Of a stretch of DNA of 45,796 bases, positions 34,407 through 42,912 are shown piece by piece; the stretch's first letter is position 1; each line of letters begins with the position of its first letter. Source of the DNA: Eubacteriales bacterium (GTDB lineage: Bacteria; Bacillota; Clostridia; Saccharofermentanales; Fastidiosipilaceae). The DNA lies in assembly GCA_030537565.1 (NCBI GenBank), contig JAUNVS010000002.1:23208-69003 (forward strand), in the 5' to 3' direction. The position numbers were made by a program, and so were the translations under genes. The notes under the pieces were generated by a model, which ran no database searches, was not told the origin of the DNA, and was given only the letters and a program-made list of their open reading frames with translations.

Positions 34407-36260
34407 TTATTGCTGTGGATCGTTCGAGCTGAAGTCCGCCTCGTACGTCCCTGGATTCTGACCATCAGTTCCTGGAGCAGCACCCTGAGCATTGAAGTCT
34501 GGGCCTGGAGCCGCGCCGGCCGCAGCGCCAGCCTGCTGATAGATCTTCCCACTGATATCGAATAGCTTCTGCTGAACCGTTTCAGTTTTTTCCTTCATCG
34601 CCTGAAGATCCTTACGCGAGATCGCATCATTAAGAGCTGAGAGCTCTGCTTCGATCGCGGTCTTATCTTCTGCTGGGACTTTGTCACCGAAATCTTTTAG
34701 CGTCTTCTGGGCTTGATAGGCAATGGTATTGGCATTGTTTTCCGTGTCTGCCTCTTCCTTACGCTGACGATCCTCTTCTGCGTACTGCTCAGCTTCCTTT
34801 ACAGCACGATCAATCTCTTCGTCGCTGAGATTGGTCGATGCAGTGATCGTGATCTTCTGCTCTTTCCCTGTACCGAGGTCTTTTGCCGAAACATTGACGA
34901 TACCGTTGGCATCGATATCAAAGGTGACTTCGATCTGTGGGATCCCGCGTGGTGCGGGCGCAATCCCGTCGAGGATAAAGTTACCAAGCGTCTTATTGTA
35001 CTGCGCCATGCCGCGCTCACCCTGGAGAACGTGGATTTCGACCTGTGTCTGACCATCGGCAGCCGTCGAGAAAACCTGACTCTTCTTGGTTGGGATCGTC
35101 GTATTCTTCTCGATAATCTTCGTGAAGACACCACCTAGGGTCTCGAGGCCCAGCGATAGCGGGGTTACGTCGAGGAGCAATAAGCCCTTTACATCACCCG
35201 TTAGAACACCGGCCTGGATGGCAGCACCGATCGCAACACATTCGTCTGGATTGATCCCCTTAAATGCATCCTTAGAGAAGAAAGTCTTCACCGAGGTTTG
35301 TACAGCAGGGATACGGGTTGAACCACCGACAAGCAAGATCTTCTGAATGTCTGCTGGTTGCAATCCTGCATCTTGCAGAGCCTGACGCACAGGTCCCATC
35401 GTCGCTTCAACGAGCGAGGAAGTCAGCTCATCGAACTTCGCCCGGCTTAGGGTGAGGTTAAGATGCTTCGTACCGCTTGCATCCGCAGTAATGTAAGGCA
35501 GGTTGATGTTGCTCGAGGTCAAACCAGAAAGCTCGATCTTCGCCTTCTCCGCAGCGTCGCGTAAGCGCTGCATCGCCATCTTATCCTGACGCAGGTCGAG
35601 CCCCTCTTCGCGGCGGAACTCTTCAACCATCCAGTCGACGATCTTCTGGTCGAAATCATCACCACCGAGGCGGTTATTGCCGTTCGTGGCGAGAACTTCG
35701 AAGACCCCGTCACCAATCTCAAGAATCGAGACGTCGAAGGTACCACCACCTAAGTCGTAGACGAGGATCTTCTGATCTTCTTCCTTATCGAGACCGTAGG
35801 CGAGTGAGGCGGCCGTTGGTTCGTTAATGATACGTAGGACTTCTAAGCCAGCAATACGGCCAGCATCCTTCGTTGCCTGACGCTGAGCGTCACTGAAATA
35901 AGCTGGAACCGTGATGACGGCCTGAGTGACCGTCTCACCGAGGTAAGCCTCAGCATCACTCTTCAACTTCTGAAGGATCATCGCTGAAATCTCTTGGGGC
36001 GTAAACGACTTGTCTTCAATTTGAACCTTATGGTTGGATCCCATCTCACGCTTGATTGAGATAATCGTGTGATCGGGGTTGGTCACTGCTTGGCGCTTAG
36101 CCACTTGACCAATTAGGCGCTCATTATTTTTGGTAAAAGCAACCACAGATGGCGTCGTACGCGCACCCTCTGGATTCGGGATTACCTTTGCCTCGCCGCC
36201 TTCCATGACAGCAACACATGAATTCGTCGTTCCTAAATCAATACCAATAACTTTTCCCAT
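34407..36260 (-). CDS. dnaK: Chaperone DnaK (Hsp70)
   Basis: 617 aa. Nucleotide-binding domain: [91 protein letters not shown]. Substrate-binding domain: [79 protein letters not shown]. Helical lid and a Gly/Ala/Pro/Asn-rich tail. As in other Gram-positive DnaKs, the short form lacks the roughly 24-residue insertion of proteobacterial proteins in the first subdomain ([18 protein letters not shown] follows directly). GAGG lies 5-6 bases before ATG. Central member of the HrcA-regulated operon. Confidence 0.98.
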   Translation of the reverse strand: MGKVIGIDLGTTNSCVAVMEGGEAKVIPNPEGARTTPSVVAFTKNNERLIGQVAKRQAVTNPDHTIISIKREMGSNHKVQIEDKSFTPQEISAMILQKLKSDAEAYLGETVTQAVITVPAYFSDAQRQATKDAGRIAGLEVLRIINEPTAASLAYGLDKEEDQKILVYDLGGGTFDVSILEIGDGVFEVLATNGNNRLGGDDFDQKIVDWMVEEFRREEGLDLRQDKMAMQRLRDAAEKAKIELSGLTSSNINLPYITADASGTKHLNLTLSRAKFDELTSSLVEATMGPVRQALQDAGLQPADIQKILLVGGSTRIPAVQTSVKTFFSKDAFKGINPDECVAIGAAIQAGVLTGDVKGLLLLDVTPLSLGLETLGGVFTKIIEKNTTIPTKKSQVFSTAADGQTQVEIHVLQGERGMAQYNKTLGNFILDGIAPAPRGIPQIEVTFDIDANGIVNVSAKDLGTGKEQKITITASTNLSDEEIDRAVKEAEQYAEEDRQRKEEADTENNANTIAYQAQKTLKDFGDKVPAEDKTAIEAELSALNDAISRKDLQAMKEKTETVQQKLFDISGKIYQQAGAAAGAAPGPDFNAQGAAPGTDGQNPGTYEADFSSNDPQQ

Positions 36261-36337
36261 AATTTCCTCCTGCGCTCAAAAGCGACTGTAAATTTCAAAT
36301 CGATCTAAATCGGATTATTGTTTCGTTAAACGGTCGA

Positions 36338-36940
36338 CTAATTTGCGACCTTAACAACACTGTGGCGGATCACCCGCTCACCGCGGCGATATCCCGTCTG
36401 GAAGACTTCAGCGACCTCGTTCTCGCCCAAAGACTCGTCCTCAACATGGAGAACGGCTTCGTGGAGCTCCGGGTCAAAGCTGCTACCAAGTGCCTCAATG
36501 CGTTCAACGCCTAAGCTGGCTAGAACCTCATTGGCCTGCTCCTGAATTAGCTTCAAGCCCTCTGCCACCGTCTTCACCTCTTCATTGCTCACTTGCTCAG
36601 CTGCCTTCTCGGCACGTTCGAGATTGTCGAGAACGGGCAACCAGCTGCGAACAACGTCGGAAACTGAATCATCGTAGAGAGCACGTTTCTCGCGGGCTGT
36701 ACGCTTACGGTAGTTATCGTACTCAGCATAGAGTCTCAGATACTTATCCTCCCACTGTGCTTCAAGATCATCTTCCTCCACCTTAGACTCAGTTGAAGAC
36801 TCTTGAGTCTCCTCTGAATCAAGTTCTGGCTTCACATCTTCGCTGCATTCGCAGGCGTCACCGCTCTCACAGCAATGTTCACAGCACTCGTTTTCGCTCT
36901 CTACTCGCTTATCAAAAGCCTTATCCTTCTTAGACTTCAT
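36338..36940 (-). CDS. grpE: GrpE nucleotide exchange factor with Cys-rich N-terminus
   Basis: 200 aa from ATG 36940, where AGGAGG lies 4 bases upstream; ATG 36958 overlaps the hrcA stop but has no ribosome site. The C-terminal core is typical: long helix EAQWEDKYLRLYAEYDNYRKRTAREK, PVLDNLERA, GLKLIQEQANEVLASLGVERIEALGSSFDPELHEAV, EVFQTGYRRGERVIRHSVVKV. GrpE releases ADP from DnaK. The odd part is the N-terminal tail: residues 19-32 read CCEHCCESGDACEC, six Cys and one His in 14 residues, in a region that is normally a Cys-free acidic tail. Other tail residues are the usual Glu/Asp/Ser. This could bind metal or sense redox state. Confidence 0.95.
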   Translation of the reverse strand: MKSKKDKAFDKRVESENECCEHCCESGDACECSEDVKPELDSEETQESSTESKVEEDDLEAQWEDKYLRLYAEYDNYRKRTAREKRALYDDSVSDVVRSWLPVLDNLERAEKAAEQVSNEEVKTVAEGLKLIQEQANEVLASLGVERIEALGSSFDPELHEAVLHVEDESLGENEVAEVFQTGYRRGERVIRHSVVKVAN

Positions 36941-36954
36941 ACGTCCTCCTAGTT

Positions 36955-38127
36955 TCATCTCTTCGACGAGAGTCCCGTCGCCAGAAGTGCTCGGACCAGG
37001 GTCTTACCCTCACCGATTTCCATCTGTAGACGCTCTTCGTCCAAGAGCTCATTTAACAATAATCGTAGATAAGCGACTCGGCTTATCACCTGACCATAGT
37101 CCATACGCTTCGGGCCTAAGACAATGATCGAACCTGAGAACTTGCGTCCATAGCCGTATCGGCTGGCAATCAAGCTGCAAGAATCGAGCCCTGTAAAGCC
37201 GAGATCCGCCCCAATTTTAAGAACGAAGCAAGACTGAAAGGCATTTTGCAAACAGGGTCTTCTCCCATGCTCGCGGACAAAGGCGAGTGCCTCTGCCTCC
37301 CGGCGATTCTGCTCATACTCGACATAGTCTTCGATCGCCCCCTCTTCGGAAATCCAGCGGTAAAGACGCTGAGCCTCATGGCCATCCTGAAACTCAGGAT
37401 ACTTCAGCAAGCTAAACTCTCCGTCGAGATAGCGACTTCGCTTAAGAGCCGATCCGACACAAGCGATGAACTCCGAAACCAAGGACTCGAGGATCTGAAC
37501 CGAAAAGCCCTGGTCTGCCAGTAAGTCCCAACAAAGCTGAGGCGCAATCGCTGTCAGCTTCTGGCCCTGAAACGCCTGTTCAAAACAGGTCTGAATCCGT
37601 CGCAGATCCTTCTCATGTAAGTGCGAATGACAGGCTGAGAGTCTCTCTTGGAGCCTCCCCCCCTTTAGCACTAAGAGGATGAGGATCTTGCCCGGCTCGA
37701 TCATGAAAAAGCGTAGTTTTTCGAGCCGTTCATCCCGCCTCGGCTCACTCGTCATCAGGGCAATATAGCCTGTTTCCTGTTGGAGGAGGCGATTACTCTC
37801 CTCAACAAAGGACTCGAGGTGGAAGACCTCTGATCGAAGTCGATCCATGAGCCAGGGCAGTCTAAGTGGCTGCATCGATGCCCCGCGCATCAGGAGCTCT
37901 ACATAGGCTCGATACCCCTGGTCGCTCGGTACGCGTCCAGCTGATGTATGAGGCGAAATGAGGTAGCCCGCCTGTTCGAGCGCCGCCATCTCATTACGCA
38001 GAGTTGCAGAACTAAGGCGAAACTGATGCGATTGAACGAGGGTCTTCGATGCAACTGGCTGGCCATTCGCGACGTATTCGTCGACGATCGCCATCAGAAT
38101 GCGTTCTTTTCTCTCGTCCAATTTCAT
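36955..38127 (-). CDS. hrcA: Heat-inducible transcription repressor HrcA
   Basis: 390 aa, somewhat above the usual 340-350. N-terminal winged helix: RKERILMAIVDEYVANGQPVASKTLV, LSSATLRNEMAALEQAGYLISPHTSAGRVPSDQGYRAYVELLM (the HTSAGRxP block is diagnostic). Later segments of the GAF-like dimer domain and QVISRVAYLRLLLNELL at the end are visible. It represses the operon by binding CIRCE and is activated by the GroE chaperonin in characterised species. GGAGGG lies 4 bases before ATG, next to the CIRCE half-site. First gene of hrcA-grpE-dnaK-dnaJ-prmA. Confidence 0.95.
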   Translation of the reverse strand: MKLDERKERILMAIVDEYVANGQPVASKTLVQSHQFRLSSATLRNEMAALEQAGYLISPHTSAGRVPSDQGYRAYVELLMRGASMQPLRLPWLMDRLRSEVFHLESFVEESNRLLQQETGYIALMTSEPRRDERLEKLRFFMIEPGKILILLVLKGGRLQERLSACHSHLHEKDLRRIQTCFEQAFQGQKLTAIAPQLCWDLLADQGFSVQILESLVSEFIACVGSALKRSRYLDGEFSLLKYPEFQDGHEAQRLYRWISEEGAIEDYVEYEQNRREAEALAFVREHGRRPCLQNAFQSCFVLKIGADLGFTGLDSCSLIASRYGYGRKFSGSIIVLGPKRMDYGQVISRVAYLRLLLNELLDEERLQMEIGEGKTLVRALLATGLSSKR

Positions 38128-38139
38128 CTAGCCCTCCGT

Positions 38140-38166
38140 TTAGCACTCTTGCCGTTCGACTGCTAA
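38140..38166. promoter_or_regulatory. CIRCE operator (HrcA binding site)
   Basis: TTAGCACTC-N9-GACTGCTAA, one base off the perfect TTAGCACTC-N9-GAGTGCTAA. It lies between the -10 of the hrcA promoter and the hrcA ribosome site, the classical position for autoregulation. Confidence 0.96.
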
Positions 38167-38171
38167 ATGAT

Positions 38172-38199
38172 ATTTTACGCCCTTTTTAGCGAAAGTCAA
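38172..38199 (-). promoter_or_regulatory. Sigma-A promoter of the hrcA operon
   Basis: Minus strand TTGACT, 16 bases, TAAAAT (each 5/6), immediately upstream of CIRCE and 45 bases before the hrcA ATG. Confidence 0.8.
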
Positions 38200-38241
38200 G
38201 AAAAGACAAATTATTTTTATCTGGCGTGCATTCTCCCCAAA

Positions 38242-39465
38242 CTAAATGAGATCAAGCGCAATCTGATCAGCGAAGTCGAGTCCCTTTTCACTGAGGATAT
38301 ATTGACCTTCGGGGAGAGCTTCGAGGAGACCCAAGCGATGGTGCTTCTCCAAAGCCGCCTGAAGAGTTTCAGGAAGCTCACAAGCAAATCGTCTTTGAAA
38401 ATCGCTGCCAGCAAAGGGTCGTAGTAGGCGCAGGGCAAAACAGACTTGCTCGCGCATCGCCTCCTCCCGATCGACAAAGAGATCCTCGCTATATTGATGG
38501 GTGATGAGTTCCTCAGGGAGTTTGGGGTTAATGCGACGATGCCCCGCCAGATATGAGGCGGCCCCGAGACCAAAGCCATAGTAATACTCACCAAGCCAGT
38601 ACGCTGCATTGTGCCTGGAATATTGATGATTACGTGCGAAATTAGAAATTTCATACTGTTGGTAATCATGTTGTCTGAGGCAGCAAAGAGCCGTATGAAC
38701 CAATTCTCGCTCTATGTCTTCATCAGGCAGTTCCACCAAGCCCCGCTGATGGGCACAGTAGAGCGGGGTGTCTTCTTCGAGGATTAGCGAGTATGCGGAA
38801 ATGTGTTCGAAGCCAAGATCGGCAAAGGCTGCAATCGACGCTTCGATCATCTCCGAACTTTGCCCAGGAAGGGCTAGGATGAGGTCTGCGCTGAGATTCG
38901 TGAAGCCCTGTCTTCGAGCCTCGCGGCTAAGGGCCTCAACATCAGAGAAGCGATGCAGGCGGCCAAGACGACGCAAAAGATGATCTTGTATGGCCTGGAC
39001 ACCGATACTAAGGCGGTTAAATCCCGCCGATCTCAGTAGCCCAAAGTCAGTCTGCCTTAGAGTTTCAGGATTCATCTCGATGGTTATTTCTGCGTTGGGA
39101 GCTATGGAAAAAGTGGAGTCCAGAGCATTGAGAATTCGGCAGAGGTCTGCACTTGGCAATACAGTCGGCGTTCCCCCGCCGAAGTAAATGGTCTCGAGCC
39201 CCTGGCCAGAGGTATTCGGATACTGTAACGCCGTGGATTTAATCTCTTGAATCAATAAATCCGCATAGTCCTCGGGATGGCAGTTGAGCCGTCTTTGTTG
39301 ATTGGGTGAATATGAAAGGAAGTCACAGTAGATGCATTTGTGGAGGCAAAATGGAATGTGGATGTACGCCGATAGCGCTGGACGATCGACTCGATAGGCG
39401 CGCGCTCGAAAAGGGTAGCTCGTCTCGAGCGAATTGAAGAGGTCATGGGGAATTCGTTGATTCAT
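38242..39465 (-). CDS. hemW: HemW-like radical SAM heme chaperone
   Basis: 407 aa. AYIHIPFCLHKCIYCDF carries the CxxxCxxC Fe-S/SAM motif followed by the extra-residue pattern of the HemN/HemW family. Further family segments: TIYFGGGTPTVLP, ITIEMNPETL, GFNRLSIGVQAIQDHLLRRLGRLH, NLSADLILALPGQ, HISAYSLILEEDTPL, YEISNFAR, NAAYWLGEYYYGFGLGAASYL. HemW was long annotated as oxygen-independent coproporphyrinogen oxidase but in tested species acts as a heme chaperone. A hemW gene before hrcA is standard in Firmicutes. Its start overlaps the DUF4276-like stop (ATGA) and has no ribosome site of its own, so translation is probably coupled. Confidence 0.93.
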   Translation of the reverse strand: MNQRIPHDLFNSLETSYPFRARAYRVDRPALSAYIHIPFCLHKCIYCDFLSYSPNQQRRLNCHPEDYADLLIQEIKSTALQYPNTSGQGLETIYFGGGTPTVLPSADLCRILNALDSTFSIAPNAEITIEMNPETLRQTDFGLLRSAGFNRLSIGVQAIQDHLLRRLGRLHRFSDVEALSREARRQGFTNLSADLILALPGQSSEMIEASIAAFADLGFEHISAYSLILEEDTPLYCAHQRGLVELPDEDIERELVHTALCCLRQHDYQQYEISNFARNHQYSRHNAAYWLGEYYYGFGLGAASYLAGHRRINPKLPEELITHQYSEDLFVDREEAMREQVCFALRLLRPFAGSDFQRRFACELPETLQAALEKHHRLGLLEALPEGQYILSEKGLDFADQIALDLI

Positions 39466-40151
39466 CGATTTTGTGGATGGACTTTTTGGCGCAGAGCTTT
39501 TCGAAGCTTGCGGCGAAAACTGATATACGATGGCGATTGGTTGTGTTCAGCATCAAGTAGCGGGCTGATTCTTTCCGCCCAGGACATTTTATAACGACCG
39601 ACACTTGGGTAGCCTTCTTCAATAATCTGCTCTGCACGCTTCCCTTCTAGAACCCGACAGAGGTATTCCCAGGTCCCACAGACCGAATCCTGCTGATATT
39701 GCTGATAGAGCTGAGCATCGTAGTCGGGATAGGCGGATGCAATCGCTGCTTCGTCGGCGAGCATCCAGGACTCCAACTCTTCGACCGCTATCGCGATAAT
39801 CGCTCGACGGCCCTGGTAATACTTCCCCAAGACAGTTTCTATCTGCTCTCGCAGCTCTTCGGGATCATTGCGATCGGAATCAAAACAGATGATAAGCAAA
39901 TCCGATTCGACATCTAAGATACGGCGATAAGCACGTAGCTTGGCAGGCAAAAGATCAAGTAGGCCCCCCAACAGTGGCGACGGCTCAGCATCCCAGTTAC
40001 GAGGTAGGTGTCCAAGTCCACGATGGGCCCGAAGATCGTTCGTAATATCCAGACCGATCTCCGCTTCGAGACCACTGAGTTCCTGCTCACAGAGGCTACG
40101 AAAGATCAGCGCACCCGAGCGATCCTCGACGAGGGCCTCAACGTGCATCAT
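39462..40151 (-). CDS. DUF4276-like (TOPRIM-related) protein
   Basis: 229 aa from ATG 40151 (GGGGAG 7 bases upstream); an ATG at 40175 overlaps the upstream stop but lacks a site. The opening MMHVEALVEDRSG matches the VExxSE-type start of DUF4276/TOPRIM-like proteins, followed by LLIICFDSDRNDPEELREQIE (an acidic DxD-like cluster) and the characteristic AIAVEELESWMLADEAAI. DUF4276 proteins are repeatedly encoded next to OLD-like AAA ATPases, and related ATPase plus TOPRIM pairs (for example PARIS, Gabija) act in phage defence as nucleases. A basic C-terminal tail (SFRRKLRKAL) may bind nucleic acid. Function here is inferred from the pairing. Confidence 0.68.
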   Translation of the reverse strand: MMHVEALVEDRSGALIFRSLCEQELSGLEAEIGLDITNDLRAHRGLGHLPRNWDAEPSPLLGGLLDLLPAKLRAYRRILDVESDLLIICFDSDRNDPEELREQIETVLGKYYQGRRAIIAIAVEELESWMLADEAAIASAYPDYDAQLYQQYQQDSVCGTWEYLCRVLEGKRAEQIIEEGYPSVGRYKMSWAERISPLLDAEHNQSPSYISFRRKLRKALRQKVHPQNR

Positions 40152-40174
40152 TTCAAATCTCCCCGCATCCCGCA

Positions 40175-41485
40175 TCAGAAATAGCCACCATACCAGAGTT
40201 GCGAGAGGTAGACCCCTTCGTGGAGCATCTCGCGAACGAGCTCGTTTTCAGCGAGGCAATAGGGCGGCTTAATCACGGCCCCGCCCGACTCATCTTCAGA
40301 ACGCTGGAAGCACCAGATTTCTTTAGGACTGAAATGGTCGAGGAAGTTCGGATAGTGAGATGTTAAGAATATCTGCGAATTTGAAACCTCGTGGGTGACC
40401 CGCCGAATGGCAGCAGCCAAGATTTCAACATTGTCGGGATAGAGATTCTGTTCTGGGCTTTCAAAGGCAAATATGCTGCCAGACCTCGCCTTTTGCAAGT
40501 GGTCGAGAATAACGAGGGCGCGCTTCTCAGCACCCGAAAGATCGGACAGTGTCTGTTTTAGCGAGCGATTTCGCTTGAGATCCGCATCCAATTTAGCGAG
40601 GATATGCCCCGCCTCCCGCTGATGAAGAGCCAGATGCGAATTGTGTTTAACAATATCTCTGATATCTGGGAGCTCTAGTGATTCTAAATTCGAAGCAAGA
40701 TCCAGATGGAGGTCCAACTCGATCCCTGATAAGAGCTCGGCAAAACGGTCAATCGCGGCCGAGTCCGATTCCGAGAAATAAGCTCTTAGTGGCTCTAAAG
40801 CAGATGATTTCGCCTGATTTTGCACGAGAGCGGCTACAGGACGATTATCCCAAGTGGGATCGAGTGAAAAATCCTCATGCTTGGAGAGCGCACGCAATCG
40901 ATTCCGGCGACGATAAAATAGAACCTCCGTCGGAGCCAATTCATCGGCCTCGATGGCATCAAGCGCAAAACTGCGTCGTTTCCCCGCACAGAGTTTGATG
41001 AGCCCAAGTTCAATCGATGAAACGCTGAGGGCTTCGGCAAGTATATGCATCGCATCACTTCGCGTTTCGCCAGGATCGAGTTCATCCAATTCAAGAGCCA
41101 AGTCGTAGCGATAAATTTTCCGATGCTTGCGATCGAGGAGGTAAACAATCCATCGCATCACCCGCTCTTCGACCCGGTGAATATGACGAGGCCGCATGCC
41201 AAGGATGGCTTGCGGCGCACGCGTCATCGTCAAATACGAATCCTCACTCACTGGAATCGGTTCACTAAAGAGTAGGCTGAGACAGTTCAGGGCAGTCAAA
41301 ATCGTACTCTTACCCGACCCGTTGGGTCCGATTAAGGCAGTGATCGGCGTCAGCGGATAAATCCGCTTTAGAATCTCCCGCCGCGATTCTGGCTTCGTCA
41401 AATAATGGGCTAGTGCTTGGCTCTCGAGACCGAGGCGAAGCTGTGATATCCCCCCGAAATTTCTTGCCTCAAAGCCAACTAGCAT
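40175..41485 (-). CDS. AAA ATPase of the OLD/AAA_21 type
   Basis: 436 aa from ATG 41485 (GGAGAGAG 5 bases upstream, overlapping the SPFH stop region). SMC/ABC-like layout: FEARNFGGISQLRL start, Walker A LIGPNGSGKST (about 52-61), a long middle region, signature LSGAEKRALVILDHL, a Walker-B-like IFAFESPEQNLYPDNVEI (acidic Glu plus SPEQ in place of DEPE) and IFLTSHYPNFLDHF (H-loop). Cytosolic ATPase resembling those that pair with DUF4276, DUF4435 or RloB effectors in defence systems. The stop overlaps the start region of the DUF4276-like gene, so the two are a unit. It is embedded between stomatin and hemW rather than in a recognisable defence island. Confidence 0.76.
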   Translation of the reverse strand: MLVGFEARNFGGISQLRLGLESQALAHYLTKPESRREILKRIYPLTPITALIGPNGSGKSTILTALNCLSLLFSEPIPVSEDSYLTMTRAPQAILGMRPRHIHRVEERVMRWIVYLLDRKHRKIYRYDLALELDELDPGETRSDAMHILAEALSVSSIELGLIKLCAGKRRSFALDAIEADELAPTEVLFYRRRNRLRALSKHEDFSLDPTWDNRPVAALVQNQAKSSALEPLRAYFSESDSAAIDRFAELLSGIELDLHLDLASNLESLELPDIRDIVKHNSHLALHQREAGHILAKLDADLKRNRSLKQTLSDLSGAEKRALVILDHLQKARSGSIFAFESPEQNLYPDNVEILAAAIRRVTHEVSNSQIFLTSHYPNFLDHFSPKEIWCFQRSEDESGGAVIKPPYCLAENELVREMLHEGVYLSQLWYGGYF

Positions 41486-41486
41486 A

Positions 41487-42422
41487 CTAACTCTCTCCGT
41501 TTTCCTTCGTCTCAGCAGCAATCTTACCCGCAGAGATCAGTGAAGTTAAGTTCTGGATCTCGCTAGGAATGATCAGTTTCGTCGCCTTACCATCAGCGAC
41601 TTTTTCGAGGGCATCCAAACTACGTAGGGCAATCAGGGCATGGTCTGCTTCAACCGACTTAATCAAGTTCAGGGACTCCATCTTCGCGCGGGCCACCGTA
41701 AGCATCGCCTCGGCCTCACCCTCAGCTTGGAGAATCTGAGCTTGCTTCTCACCCTCAGCAACCCGGACCTTTGATTCTTTTTCAGCCTCAGCCATGCGGA
41801 CCATCTCACGCTTTTCGCGCTCAGCCTTCATCTGCTTCTCCATCGCATTGCGAATTTCCTTTGGTGGAAGGATATTCTTCAACTCAACACGATTGACCTT
41901 AATCCCCCAAGGATCCGTCGCTTCATCAAGGATGATTCGCATCTTGCCGTTAATCAGATCACGGCTCGTCAGGGTTTCATCCAATTCCAGATCACCAATG
42001 ATATTTCGCAGGGTGGTCGCTGAGAGATTTTCAATCGCCAGAATTGGACGCTCAATACCGTAGGTATATAAAACAGGGTCCGTGACTTGGTAGAAGACAA
42101 CCGTATCGATCTGCATCGTAACGTTATCCTTCGTAATAACGGCTTGGGGCTCGAAGTCGGCAACCTGCTCCTTCATCGAAACAGCCGATTTCACACGTTC
42201 AATAAATGGAACCTTAAAGTGAATCCCCGTCTGCCAAGTCGATTTATATGCGCCGAGTCGCTCGATAATCTGGACAGATGCCTGGGGCACAATTCGCACG
42301 CAGCGACTGATGACCCAAAGAAGCACAACAATGAGGATAATCAGTCGAAGTTCTGGACGCTCTAGAATCGCACCCTCCGACCTACGAGCAAGCAGCAAGT
42401 TCATTAAAAGCATGGAATTCAT
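41487..42422 (-). CDS. SPFH/stomatin-family membrane protein
   Basis: 311 aa. Short N-terminus, one membrane helix (about 25-43), then the SPFH/band-7 domain: VRIVPQASVQIIERLGAYKSTWQTGIHFKVPFIERV, VITKDNVTMQIDTVVFYQVTDPVLYTYGI, ATTLRNIIGDLELDETLTSRDLINGKMRIILDEATDPWGIKVNRVELKNILPPKEIRNAMEKQMKAEREKREMV. A coiled-coil helix rich in Glu/Lys/Ala follows (MAEAEKESKVRVAEGEKQAQILQAEGEAEAM). Forms oligomeric rings that organise membrane microdomains. The NfeD partner is immediately upstream (GGAGG spans the stop), a conserved pairing. Confidence 0.93.
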   Translation of the reverse strand: MNSMLLMNLLLARRSEGAILERPELRLIILIVVLLWVISRCVRIVPQASVQIIERLGAYKSTWQTGIHFKVPFIERVKSAVSMKEQVADFEPQAVITKDNVTMQIDTVVFYQVTDPVLYTYGIERPILAIENLSATTLRNIIGDLELDETLTSRDLINGKMRIILDEATDPWGIKVNRVELKNILPPKEIRNAMEKQMKAEREKREMVRMAEAEKESKVRVAEGEKQAQILQAEGEAEAMLTVARAKMESLNLIKSVEADHALIALRSLDALEKVADGKATKLIIPSEIQNLTSLISAGKIAAETKENGES

Positions 42423-42424
42423 TT

Positions 42425-42886
42425 CTAAGCCTCCACTTCATTTATCGGTTCTACTATCGCCCGGACGCCAGCTATTTCGACGACGCGGACCTTTTCCCCA
42501 GATGGGATGTATTGATCAAAACGGCTAAGCGCTGACCACCGTTCTCCTCGCACACAAACCAAGCCCCGACGTTGAACGTTGTCGATGCTTTCGATCACTT
42601 CAGCTTCTGCACCAATAATCCGGTCATAATTCGTCGCAACCGTGGATTTACGTCCGAAGATGAGGCGATCTTTATAGCGAAAGAATACTAGAAAGGAGAC
42701 GAGAGAGACAATCGCAAAGCAAATAATTTGTGAAACGAAGCTCAGGCCTAAGGCCGCAGCCCCAGCAGTAACAAGCGCGGCCACGAGGAACCATATGGAA
42801 ACGAGAGCCACTGTCATCGCCTCAGCCACTGCGAATATGGCCGCTACCACTAACCAAAAGATCCAGTACTGCACTCCATAAATCAT
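42425..42886 (-). CDS. NfeD-family short protein
   Basis: 153 aa. Three closely spaced membrane helices (about 7-28, 29-50, 52-72) and a C-terminal OB-fold (about 83-150: STVATNYDRIIGAEAEVIESIDNVQRRGLVCVRGERWSALSRF, SGEKVRVVEIAGVRAIVEPI). The YDRIIGAEAEVIE and RGLVCVRGERWSA segments are typical of NfeD1b/YqiJ-like partners of stomatins. No protease domain, as in the short form. AGGAG 6 bases before ATG; 2 bases from the stomatin start. Confidence 0.9.
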   Translation of the reverse strand: MIYGVQYWIFWLVVAAIFAVAEAMTVALVSIWFLVAALVTAGAAALGLSFVSQIICFAIVSLVSFLVFFRYKDRLIFGRKSTVATNYDRIIGAEAEVIESIDNVQRRGLVCVRGERWSALSRFDQYIPSGEKVRVVEIAGVRAIVEPINEVEA

Positions 42887-42912
42887 ATTAGACTCCTGTC
42901 ATATCCGAGCGA

